Below are positions 38,005 through 48,893 of a DNA stretch of 64,000 nucleotides, one piece after another (the stretch's first letter is position 1; the number at the start of each line of letters is the position of its first letter). Below the pieces are notes generated by a model, which was given only the letters and a program-made list of their open reading frames with translations, had not been told where the DNA came from and did not search any database. The stretch spans positions 130,480,211-130,544,210 of the forward strand of contig CM042009.1 of NCBI GenBank assembly GCA_023525715.1, given 5' to 3'. The translations under genes and the position numbers were made by a program. The stretch is from Cichorium intybus (Eukaryota; Streptophyta; Magnoliopsida; Asterales; Asteraceae).

Positions 38005-38575
38005 GTAACGTTTTGTTCGCAAAATTTTTTTGAAGGAATTAGAATTTGTCAAGGAATTGGAATTTATTTGAAATTTGAATCCAATTCCATAATTTGTTTA
38101 GTTGGCAGAAAATAGAATTGAAATCCATGTAAATGACAAAATTTTTCATTTTTTTGCATAATTTTAATTTGTTTTATAATTTATTGCTAGTGATGGGTGG
38201 TTGTCGTGGTGGATGGTGAAGGTGGTAGGTAGTGGTAGGTGGTGGTGGGTGGCGGTGGCGGTGGCAGTGGGGGTGGTGGGTGGTGGGTGGTGGCGGTGGT
38301 GGGTGGTGGTGGATGGTGACGGTGGGTGGTGGTGGGTGGGTGAGGATATAGAGGGTTTCAATTTGAAAGACAATACAAAGGGTATAATGATAATCTTGCA
38401 CATTCCTTCTTTCAAATGAATTAATTTCATCCGATCATCAAACGAATTCATTCCCTCCATTTCAATGGAATTAGATTCCAATTCCTTCAACGAAAGTTGA
38501 ACCAAGCACAGAAATTCAAAAGAATTAGATTTTAATTCCTTCAAATTCCGATAAACCAAAATACCCTTAATTTTT
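38005..38575. mobile_element. Putative MITE carrying a GGTGG-rich minisatellite
   Basis: The left side has GAAGGAATTAGAATTTG and CAATTCC words; the right side has their complements (GGAATTAGATTCCAATTCC, AATTCCTTCAAATTCC). The ends are only approximate. The core at 38,190-38,340 is a G-rich plus-strand array of GGTGGTGGGTGG/GGCGGTGGCGG variants. The frames through it are low-complexity. Confidence 0.45.
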
Positions 38576-39207
38576 GGTTTTAATCAATCAATATAAATAT
38601 ATATATATATGGACTTTAAATTAGGTAGGGTCCACATGATTACTTTTGTATGATTATACCAAATTGTCTCTCATAATCCGACTAATTAAAGCTAAATTTC
38701 TTATCACCATTTTTCTTTAGCAAACAACGGTCCCTACATCTAATATTATTGGTACGGTCACCATTAATTTAACACGTTCATTATCTTCATCATAGATTCA
38801 TAGGTCCTTGGTCCACCTAGTTTCTCATTTAACCTCATGTATGTAAGTCAAATCCCTCGTTCCTAAACTCTTTTTGTCTCATTATTCTTTCCTATTATCG
38901 TGTTTTCGTGGAATCTTTTAATGAAAATTCATGGTAAGGGATATGAATATGAAGATTTGTATATTCTAGATACCAAAATTGTTTGTCCCTCTTTATTGGT
39001 ATCAAAGAAACTGTGTCCTCAGTTTTATTATTGCCTTTTATAATTAGAGCATTAAAGCCTGTGTTTTTTGTAAGTTTCCTCAATATATTGAGTAATTAAT
39101 GATATAATGTAATTTGAGGCACTTGAAGCAGCATAGTAAGATGTCACAGGGAGTTATCCTGTAATTTTAAGTAATTAGTGAATATTAATGTCAAAAAATA
39201 CATTCAC
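38576..39207. other. AT-rich intergenic DNA
   Basis: Has a short (AT) run at 38,596-38,611. No gene recognised. Confidence 0.4.
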
Positions 39208-39216
39208 TCAGTAAAA

Positions 39217-39534
39217 GGCTAAATTCCATAAAAGCCACTATAGTTTTTTTTTTTTTTTTTTTTTTTTTTTGTCTTTTTGTTGCTTAACCACTAACTAAAT
39301 TTTTTTTTCTGGTTTAACCACTAAGGATTTTTTTTTTCTTCAAAAAAATTGGAAGAATTTATTTTGGTTCAAGGTGGTCTTTTTTTAGTGGTTGAATCGT
39401 AAAAAAAGTTCCATCAAGTGGTTAAACCGAATAAATTCAAAAGTAGCGGTGGTTTTTATAGAATTTAAAGTTTTATGCAGTGGTTTTTATGGAAAAATAA
39501 ACAAACTGTATCGTGGTTTTTATGGAATTTGGCC
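39217..39534. mobile_element. Mutator-like MITE with 9 bp TSD (318 bp)
   Basis: It starts GGCTAAATTCCATAAAAGCCAC and ends with the inverted GTGGTTTTTATGGAATTTGGCC. It is flanked by the 9-base direct repeat TCAGTAAAA (39,208-39,216 and 39,535-39,543). It contains a poly-T run (39,243-39,270). The 9 bp duplication places it with Mutator-type MITEs. Confidence 0.88.
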
Positions 39535-39579
39535 TCAGTAAAATGTATCAAAAATCCTCAAACCACAGACTTCCAAATG

Positions 39580-39583
39580 AAAC

Positions 39584-39628
<45 letters not shown>
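39580..39628. repeat. (AAT)n trinucleotide microsatellite
   Basis: About 15 AAT/TAA units. Confidence 0.95.
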
Positions 39629-40977
39629 TCATTTACCAATAATAGCATAAATGTAACTCATAACAGCAACATACTTACATTTTTTTAATATGAAGTAGTA
39701 ACATACTTACAATTTTTCACTCATAGTAGCAATTTACTTATACAATTTTTACCAAGAATAGCTATATGTAACTAATAAATGTCAATGCCTGCATTGGTAG
39801 AAAAATGTAAGTACATTACTATTATCGGTGAACAAATGTAAGTACGTTGCTATTAATGGTGAAAGTATTGTACATGTCTATATTGGTAGTGAGAGTATAA
39901 AACGTTGCAATTTTCCACAATTTGCCCTTACAGTAAAGTAAAAAACTAACTGAATGTGATCAAAAGTTCCAGAAATACCCCCATGACAAACAGAAGCCAC
40001 TTTAGTCCCTTGACATGCTTCTGAATATATTGTATTCCCGAAATGAATAATCAAGTACAAGTTAATTTATATAACTCTCACCTGGTGAACAATCTACAAA
40101 CACCAAGAAACAAATCAAAATCTTCCTAGCAACTAGATCTCCATTGCTTAAATTTGAACCTAGAATTGAGATAGAATCTTCAAAGTTCAAACCCTATTGT
40201 AACAGCTTACAGATCCATAAATCTGTTATGTAATAGCAAATTAGCAATTAGCAATTTCGGATAGAGTTCAGATCGTGCCAACAACGAGTCAGAAACCACC
40301 TTTCACATGTTAATTAACAATGATAAACTAATTCACCAGCTTAACCTGATGGAATCAGTACTGAATTTCCACACGCAAGCATAGAACCCTCAGTAACACA
40401 GTTAAGCAAAATAGTAAGAATTAATGGATTATAAATTAGAATGAAAACTAAGAGAAGGAATGGAGAGGAAAAAGAGCGTTGTTATCACTGCATTCAAGAA
40501 CACCATGCGCAAAACAATCAATCAACTCAAAATCATTCGATACGATCAAATCAGAAATAATGGATGATTAACATACTGAGTTTGATTTCAATGAAGAGAG
40601 ACAACGAAGGCGGCGAGGCGTACCGATACCTGGTTTAACAGTGGGCTCGTGATACAGATTCCCCGTTCGTAGCTTTTCTTCGTACACCGCCCGAGTCCCC
40701 GTCACACAGACAATCCTCGTCTTCACGCACACTCGTTGCAGGAACGACCATGGCAAATTGACAATTGAGTCAACAAGCGCACACCCGGTGACCCGGATCC
40801 GGGTGGCCTGGTGCATTATTTTGGGACCCGATTTACATGGATTATACCGACTGCAGAACTTGCAGGGCTGCAGGCAAAAATGAACAAGTGAACCTGGGCC
40901 TGGGCCTGAGATTGGTCCTGGTCACTCCTGGCCTCCTGGGTGTGGCTGTTAACTAGCCTGATTGGTGGTCCTTCGAA
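39629..40977. other. Intergenic DNA; possible untranslated exon near 40,590-40,815 (minus)
   Basis: Mostly without features. The minus-strand stretch 40,815-40,590 is GC-richer than its surroundings. It ends in AAACTCA followed by a donor-like GTATGTTAATC, and acceptor/donor-like sites recur downstream (for example CACCAG/GTGAGA near 40,080). This could be the first exon and introns of an unrecognised minus-strand host gene or a non-coding transcript. The frame through it (82 codons) shows no family I know. Confidence 0.25.
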
Positions 40978-41285
40978 TAGAGGGCAAACATTTGGGCCGG
41001 TTTTAAAATTTAATTGAGACTGAACCGGTCTAAGATGCTGTCTAGATCGACAGTCTATCCTCATTTTCAAGTTTCGATCGGTTTTATCAGGTCTTAGATT
41101 TTGATTCGGTCTTAAATCGGTGTTGGGTCGGTCCAGTCTGTTCTAGATTGGTCTTGGGTTTTAACAGTAGTTTTTTCTTTCAGCGATAACGGTCTAAACT
41201 GGTCTGAGCTCATCTAAGGCGGTCTTGGACCGGACCTGATAGCTAGTTAAGTCTGAAAGTTGCATTTTTTTCCAACACTTGACCC

Positions 41286-41293
41286 TATAAATA
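41286..41293 (+). promoter_or_regulatory. Putative TATA box of the hAT transposase gene
   Basis: TATAAATA lies about 310 bases inside the left hAT end. It is followed about 30 bases later by a pyrimidine-rich stretch (CCCCAATCATTCTTTCTC) suitable for a transcription start. Placement upstream of the plus-strand transposase remnant fits. Confidence 0.45.
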
Positions 41294-41572
41294 CTCGACT
41301 TTTTCCGACCATTTTCCACCCCAATCATTCTTTCTCTTCTATTCTAAGATTAATATTAGCTTTATACTTACGATCTCCAGAATAGAAGTAGCACTCGTTT
41401 CGGTCGCTGCGATTTCAGATAAATTCAAGCAAAACAATGAATACTTTGCGATGCAGTCAATATGGAAATTTATAGTCGGCTATCAACGTTGGAATGTAAG
41501 TTTTCCTAAATTTATTATCAATATATTAGTTTAGTTTATTTATAATTAGTTTGGTTTAGATAGTTTAGTTTA

Positions 41573-43474
41573 GGGTAAATTGCATAAAAGTCATTAAGTT
41601 TTCTAATTTTCTCGATTTTGACACTGCATTTTTAGCTTTTGCAATTAAGTCATTATGTTTTCAGAAAAGTTGCAATTAAATCATTATGTTTTCCAAAAAG
41701 TTGCAAAAATGACCATATGACCGGATGGTAACAGGTTACCAGGTCATATGGTCAGATTTGCAATTTTTCAGAAAACCTAATGACTTAATAGCAAAAATAA
41801 AACATAGTGTCAAAATCAAGAAATCTGAAAAAGTTAGCGACTTTTAGGGTTTATTTCATAAAAAACCCTAAATTTTCAACTTTTTTCTGTTTAAACCTAA
41901 AACTTTATTTTTTTTTTCCAAAAAAAACCTAAATTTTGGAGAAACTTTTTAATTTATCCCCCTAACCGGTTTTACAGGTTATACATACTTTTTTTTTTCA
42001 GAAAAAACCCAAATTTTTTTTTTTCCAAAAAAAACCCTCAATTTCAGTGATTTTTTCAAAAAAAAAAAAATGTTTCTTCGTTTTTGTAATTGACATAACT
42101 TTCATATACGATGTCCAAATTCTACAAACTTTATATCCCTGGAAAGGTCGTAAGTAGTACTACAACTTTGCTTTACTGACTTTTGTTTGAATATGTTCAG
42201 ATATTTCACTACACTGGCTTGTTTTTTTATAATAGCTGTATCTTTTGCATACGAGCTTTGTTTTCGACGTTCTATAAGTCGACGGATTCGTAAACACGAA
42301 TACATCGTATAATGAATATTATTTAAACCAAAATATTATTTGTATGATTTATCGAATTTTACGCTACTATAATCTATTATTCGAAATTATAACGTTTACT
42401 CGATAATTGATTCGAAATAGCGTATTGTAGTATTATAACGTTTACCCTAAACCCTAATTTGCGCTTTGGTTGACCTTTGTTGACCAAATTTGACGGATGT
42501 TACAGACGGGTCGCAAGAAAGATATGCCAACTACAAAAACGAAGAAAAATAGTTTTCTTTGTAAAAAAATCCCTGAAAAATCGTTTAACTTGCGGATAAA
42601 CTCGTAAATGTCCTAAATTAAAAAGTTTTATGAAAAAGAACAAATTGAGGGTTTTTTCGTAAAAAAAAAAATTTGGTGTCTTTTAGTCGACGACAAATAC
42701 TTTATGTCTTTTAGTCGTTGTTTTTTTTCGCTGGTTCGTTGTCGATGTATTCGTGTTTACGAATCCGTCGACTTATAGAACGTCCAAAACAAAGCTCGTA
42801 TGCAAAATATACAGCTATTATAAGAAAACAAGCCAGTGTAGTGAAATATCTGAACATATTCAAACAAAAGTCAGTAAAGCAAAGTTGTAGTATTACTTAC
42901 GACCTTTCCACGGATATAAAGTTCGTAGAATTTGGACATCGTATATGAAAGATATGTCAATTACAAAAACGAATAAACATTTTTTTGTTGAAAAAATCAC
43001 TGAAATTGATGGTTTTTTCCCGAAAAAAAAAAAATTAGGGTTTTTTCTGAAAAAAAAAAGTATGTATATACTGTAAAACCGGTTAAGGGGATAAATTAAA
43101 AAGTTTCTCCAAAATTTAGGTTTTTTTTTTTGAAAAAAAATAAAGTTTTAGGTTTAAACAGAAAAAGTTGAAAATTTAGGGTTTTTTATGAAATAAACCC
43201 TAAAAGTCGCTAACTTTTTCAGATTTCTTGATTTTGACACTATGTTTTATTTTTGCTATTAAGTCATTAGGTTTTCTGAAAAATTGCAAATCTGACCATA
43301 TGACCTGGTAACCTGTTACCATCCGGTCATATGGTCATTTTTGCAACCTTTTGGAAAACATAATGACTTAATTGCAACTTTTCTGAAAACATAATGACTT
43401 AATTGCAAAAACTAAAAATGCAGTGTCAAAATCGAGAAAATTGGAAAACTTAGTGACTTTTATGCAATTTACCC
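41573..43474. mobile_element. Long-TIR Mutator-like element with 9 bp TSD (1.9 kb)
   Basis: The ends are GGGTAAATTGCATAAAAGTCA and its inverted copy. Arms run to about 42,309 (left) and from about 42,741 (right), about 735 bp each with high identity, around a spacer of about 430 bp. The 9-base repeat TTTAGTTTA flanks it (41,564-41,572 and 43,475-43,483). The mirror-image frames at 42,102-42,305 and 42,718-42,948 are the two arms of the repeat and are not genes. It sits inside the hAT element and has no transposase. Confidence 0.92.
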
Positions 43475-43879
43475 TTTAGTTTATTTATAATTAGTTAAGT
43501 TTAATTTATAATTAGTCTAGTTAAATTAGTTTAACACTTGCATTACTTAATTTAAGTGTTAGCTCTAATTGTAAAACTAGTAGATATAAACTATAAAATG
43601 GTGTCTAGTATAGTCACGATTAGATTGGTTGTTGGATTTTTCGAGATGTTATATATCGAAATGATATTGTCTCCCGACTAATTTTCTTGGCCACTCTTTG
43701 CTTGGTAGTCCAACGTATTACTTTGAATTAATAAGTGAATTATGTAACGAAAGTGACTAGTTATTAACTAATCTCAACTATCAAGGTGACTAATTATACA
43801 TTTAAATTAAACTAATAAATTGGTTTAGTTTATTTGATAAAAATGTTGTGTATTTTGAAATAATTAGGAATCGTGTCAA

Positions 43880-45290
43880 AGGATAAATGTCGATATACGG
43901 TCTACACAAACGCAAGTAGCTAGCGACGGTCAAATATTGCGTTATGATGCAATATTAGCACGTGGGCTATATTTGAAAATAGTCATACAAAAAAGTTTTC
44001 TCTATTTCTTCACCCGATTAAAAGCCATTAAGTTCATCAAGAAAGCTATACAACAACGTTTTTTGTTGTAGGTCATATTGCCGTTATATCTGATGTTATG
44101 AAAAAACTTAAACCAAATTCGTAAAGGATTTAAAGGATTTTTTTTATATAGATTTTTAGGTAGAATGTCATCAACTAGCAAGGTTTGGACCACTCCGTAT
44201 GATATCACGTTATCATTGTTTTATGCCACGATATATTAGATCGATCCAAAACATGGTTTATGCGCAACCGAATTTTTGCTTTTTAAAAATTTCCTCACCC
44301 ACACGGGGTTGAACAACTACATGATATCTTTATGTATTAATAAATTCATTTCATATAAAGGATAAAATATTTTCTATATCACTAGATAATGGTAGTAATA
44401 ATAGTTATGTTATTAATCAAATTATACAAGCTTTGAGTACATTGTGTGATGGGAAAAGATCACGTTTGTTTTTGTCACAAACTAATTTTCCAACATCTAC
44501 GTTGTTTTCATAAGTATTTAATTGTAAAGTAATTAAAACATTGATGTGTTTTGAATCATTAGATGACCAATAGAGGCTATTATTAGTGAAATGACATCAA
44601 CGCCTATAAAATATTCTGAAACATTTCCATCGATTTTTATGATTTCTTCATCACTAAATCTACTTCTAAATTTTAAATGTGTAATCGAGAGTATAATCAC
44701 AGTCAGTAAACTTTTAGCTTAAAACGAAATTAAAATAAAGACAAATATAACAAGTTTTGAACATAATATGAAACAATTATATAGTATATATGATAATGAA
44801 TACCTTCTGTCCCCGAGGCCACCAAGTGATAAAACTAGTTCTTTTTCGATATCGTCCGGGCTTTTTGTAAGTAACGGAACCTCATGGTTGAATGAATTTA
44901 CTCAGTCACAATGTTCAAGAATTCAACCATCTCCATATGAACTTTGAATTTATAAACTAACTGAATACATCGAAGAGTTTGCAAACTTTTATATTTTAAA
45001 ATAGTGGCAAGAAAAAAACATTGGCCAATATGAAGTCTTAGCCACAATGAATAGGGGTGCACTAACGGTTCAAGCTAGTATCGTAGTTTCGAATTGTTGT
45101 TTTTCTCTTTGTGGCATAATATTAAGTACAAGAAGGTATATGTTGACACATGAATATTTACATATGTTCGTGATACCTAAAGACTATTATGATTTGATAG
45201 AGAGAACACAAATATATAAATTTTTTGAAAAAGGCTTAACCACCTAGAGAACAATATGAAAGATGAAAGGAAACAAAGGTTATCGTAAGC
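43880..45290 (+). pseudogene. hAT transposase pseudogene
   Basis: Pieces in order: VASDGQILRYDAILARGLYL (about 43,910); VWTTPYDITLSLFYATIY (about 44,188); DKIFSISLDNGSNNSYVINQ (about 44,361), which resembles the hAT DDE block around SLDNASNN; and LTEYIEEFANFYILK, stop, WQEKNIGQYEVLATMNRGAL, then TVQASIVVSNCCFSLCGIIL (44,955-45,140), the C-terminal hAT dimerisation region (usually TVQASTVASESAFS). Frameshifts, stops and missing pieces make it inactive. It encoded the enzyme that moved the surrounding hAT element. Confidence 0.75.
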
Positions 45291-45788
45291 GTCATCATAT
45301 ACTAATATCTGTGCTGGAAAAAATAGGCAAAGACTTCATTGCCAAAACATTATAAATGAAATGCAATTAAAATAGTAAGTACATCATCCACTCTCTGAGC
45401 CAAGAATACGCATATAGCCACGAGATTTACAATTATTGGAATTTCCTTAAAATATGTCGCTCCAATAATATGTTTATGTTTTACAACGTACGTAATGTTA
45501 TGAAACAATTCCTAGCTTTTATATTGATGTAATAATAAAGTGTTTTTGATTAATGGAATATGAAACAAGACTACCCAGAAAGGATCAAAAATGCCATATA
45601 ACCAAACCGAGAAATATCTAAATCTGTGTGGCAATCCCAAAGGCCGCCAAAACAAACCGTCTAAACCAAAATTGGACTGAAAAAGAGTGCCCCAAACCGA
45701 CTTGAGACCGATGAAAACCAGTTAGCCCGGGACCGAAATACACCGAACGGGTCCCAGACCGAACCGAGATCAAATGTGTTCACCTCTA

Positions 45789-46235
<447 letters not shown>

Positions 46236-47339
46236 AACATTTATATGTAATATTAGAATAATTAATAATTAATTTCATCATTCAATTAAATTGTGCCAGG
46301 TGCAAGTGTTTAGGCTCAATCTTCGGTGAGCTTGAATTTGAGGCACGCCATGCTCATTGAATTCTCCTTATTCGTGTTTTTGTATAATTATGTTTTGGTT
46401 TGTATTAGATTTGATAGTTGCTTACTGAATTAGATCTGACTTAGACAAAGGCCTGATTGAGTCAGAAGATTGGACTAAGTCAGCCTCTGACCGAAACTAT
46501 GTTGTTTGATTATGCATCTGACTAATTTTCTGAAAGATGAAAATGACCATATTACCCTTCTATTATATCTATGTTGGATATAATGATAAAATTAGTAAAT
46601 AAAGTTCTGATTTCATAACAATTTCAAAAAATCTTCTTACAAGTTATATATCTGCCATTGACATAAACTTCAAAACATCAAAAGAGATCAAAAGTCTTTC
46701 ACAGGTATCATAAATCTCTACAAGATGAAAATCCAGAATGTGTAAAGAATACTACACAGACAAAGAGATCAAAAGTCTTTCACAGGTATCATAAACGATG
46801 TAGTAGGCAATGTCACTTCTAATTAACAATCCAGAAATTCTAATCAAAGCATAGAACAAAATCAATTGTTTTGTTGGAACCAATCGGTTAGCCGAAGAAG
46901 CAGATTTGTCGAATGTGTGGGCTTTACAAATGATTCCATCACATGGGATTGTCCCAAAGAATTTAGACCAGAAAGGTTTGAAGGTAAAGAGAATATTCCC
47001 AAAGCGAAAGAGGGGTTGACGATGATGCCATCATGGGGTTAGAATTAGCCCACCCCCTGTTGGCTAAATACAAAACTCGTTCAGTCGTTATACATGTGGC
47101 AGCTGCGGAAGCCCTGGACGACGACTGAACCGCCGGCTTTCTGGACAGCGGGGGCGGCAGCTCGTTGATCCCTTCCACAAGCCTTCCGGAAACGAGACAG
47201 AGGATGGTTCAGAAAAGAGGCGACGACTTCTCGTAGCCTTTTTTCAGCTCGACGATTTCTACCAATCGATTAGGGCGACTGGTTCAAGAGAGGAAGCGGA
47301 GAAAAGATGGATGCATAAAATGATGGAGGCGGTAAAGGA
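46236..47339. other. Flank of the Copia insertion; no gene recognised
   Basis: Contains GAGTCAGA/CTAAGTCAG words at 46,420-46,520 that reappear inverted beyond the Copia (55,020-55,130), which may be ends of an older MITE-like element. A short direct repeat (AGATCAAAAGTCTTTCACAG at 46,685 and again near 46,766) and a GC-rich segment (46,960-47,330) without a recognisable product are also present. Confidence 0.35.
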
Positions 47340-47344
47340 CAACC

Positions 47345-48043
47345 TGCAAGGTTTTCTGCAAACCATGAACTAAATAACTTAAGTTCACATGCAACCTATA
47401 AGGATCTATGTTTTCTTCTAATTGAACATATAACAAAACCTAAAGGCCATAAGAAAATTAACTAAAAGAATAAAATTAGTAAAACCAACCTTTTAGAATT
47501 TTCTAGAAGCTGAGCAGCAAAATTATCCTGCCTCAAATGAGATCACACCCAAGCCGAGAGGATTATGGATCGAGATTCCAGAGAGAAATAATAGAATGAG
47601 CAACTGATAATGAAGGTCTAGGGGTCCCTATTTATAGGGAACCAAGTGGCAAAGATAGAAACCTTATCCGCAGCCCATTTTCCGGATTATCTATACGCGC
47701 GCCGCGGCCAAGACGTTTGCGTGCCGCGCGCCGCAATTCAACTATTGAATTTGTACGACTTTAATCCCTGACCTCCTGATTAATCTAATTAATGCCACAG
47801 AAATTAATTCAATTAATTTCTGATTAATTATTAATCAAATAATATTATTTCTTATTAATATATTATCTCCATAATACATTAACAAACAATATCTTGATTT
47901 ATTAGTCATATAATAAATCAACCCTTTCTCTCTACTTAACTTTCCAACAAACCTCCAGCCATGAGAGCAACCCAAATGGACTGTGCTACTATTAATTAGG
48001 TAAATATTAATTATTAGTCATGGCTTAGACACCTAATCCAACA
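47345..48043 (-). repeat. Copia 3' LTR
   Basis: 699 bp, TG...CA termini. TATA box on minus (TATAAATA, plus 47,629-47,636). Contains a GC-rich CGCGCGCCGCGG patch near 47,696. Confidence 0.95.
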
Positions 48044-48054
48044 GTCTCGCACTT
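48044..48054 (-). promoter_or_regulatory. Copia polypurine tract
   Basis: Minus-strand AAGTGCGAGAC directly precedes the 3' LTR. The family usually has AAGTGGGAGA here, so one purine has been replaced by C. Confidence 0.65.
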
Positions 48055-48893
48055 GGATAAGTCTATGACTATAATTACCAATTTAACCTCTAATTAACCA
48101 GCACTTTTAGCTTCCTAGAAACCACTGCCAAACTCTGATCCAATCAGTTCTGTCCATAGATAAGTGATCAGATGATCCTCCGTCCAACAAGATATTTTTT
48201 AGACTCAAGACATGGATTAAGGTCAATCCCGGTCTGATTCACTGTTCCTCGATTTCCGGTTTGCATATGACTCTTAAACTACCAATTTAGTCCCGGTTGG
48301 CCAACCATTTTAGTCAACTTCAAATTCATCGAGAGGCCTACAGATATCTGTTCCCCATTAGGGTCAAGGGACGAATAAGCTTCGACTCATATACTTATGT
48401 CTTTTACCAGACAAATCACTCACAACAATACGTTTTATAACACCGAGTTACCGATGCGTTTTCGTATTATCAATGAACAATCGCTTAGTAAATCATAACT
48501 CATATGTCTTAGCTTAAAAATCAAAAGATATTATCGTCTCAACATTGCTCGTGATGAAATCCATGAAGCAATCCATTGAGCGCGGGTTTATCCAATACTC
48601 AAATCTCCATTTCCAAGTACTCACGAATGGTGCAGCAATCCAATTGCAATGTCTAACTCCTTAGACAATCTATTACCAATTCATGACAGTCTTACTTCAC
48701 ACTTACTCCCAAAAGTGTAATCGACTGTGGATGTTTGAATAATCCAATTATTCAGGAAGTAAAACATGCGAAATGAAACACAATGATAAAGTATTGACAA
48801 AAGTAGTAAACCATTACTCATTAATAAATCTCTATTATTAAATCACAAGAATCGAATACAATACATTGTTACAAGTTTCGAAAACTATCTAAT

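Larger units (their letters stand above)
40978..45788 (+). mobile_element. Decayed hAT transposon with nested MULE
   Basis: The left end TAGAGGGCAAACATTTGGGCC and the inverted right end TAGAGGTGAACACATTTGATC form a short imperfect TIR of the hAT type. The subterminal zones (40,990-41,250 and 45,660-45,770) are dense in CGGTC/GACCG words, as in many plant hAT elements. The flanking 8-mers CCTTCGAA and GTTTTGAA match at five of eight positions, a possibly eroded 8 bp TSD. Transposase remnants lie inside on the plus strand. It is interrupted by the MULE at 41,573-43,474. Confidence 0.7.

Noticed and set aside
38164..38559. A His/Pro/Thr-rich protein
   Set aside because: It is the antisense translation of the GGTGG minisatellite.
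40568..40816. A host gene exon on the minus strand
   Set aside because: Donor-like and acceptor-like sites are suggestive, but there is no recognised protein and no continuing coding sequence.
42102..42948. Two matching frames on opposite strands that look like a conserved small protein
   Set aside because: They are mirror images because they lie in the two arms of a long inverted repeat; no independent conservation.
46963..47178. A GC-rich 71-codon frame next to the Copia
   Set aside because: No start context, no family, and short; could be part of an unknown MITE.
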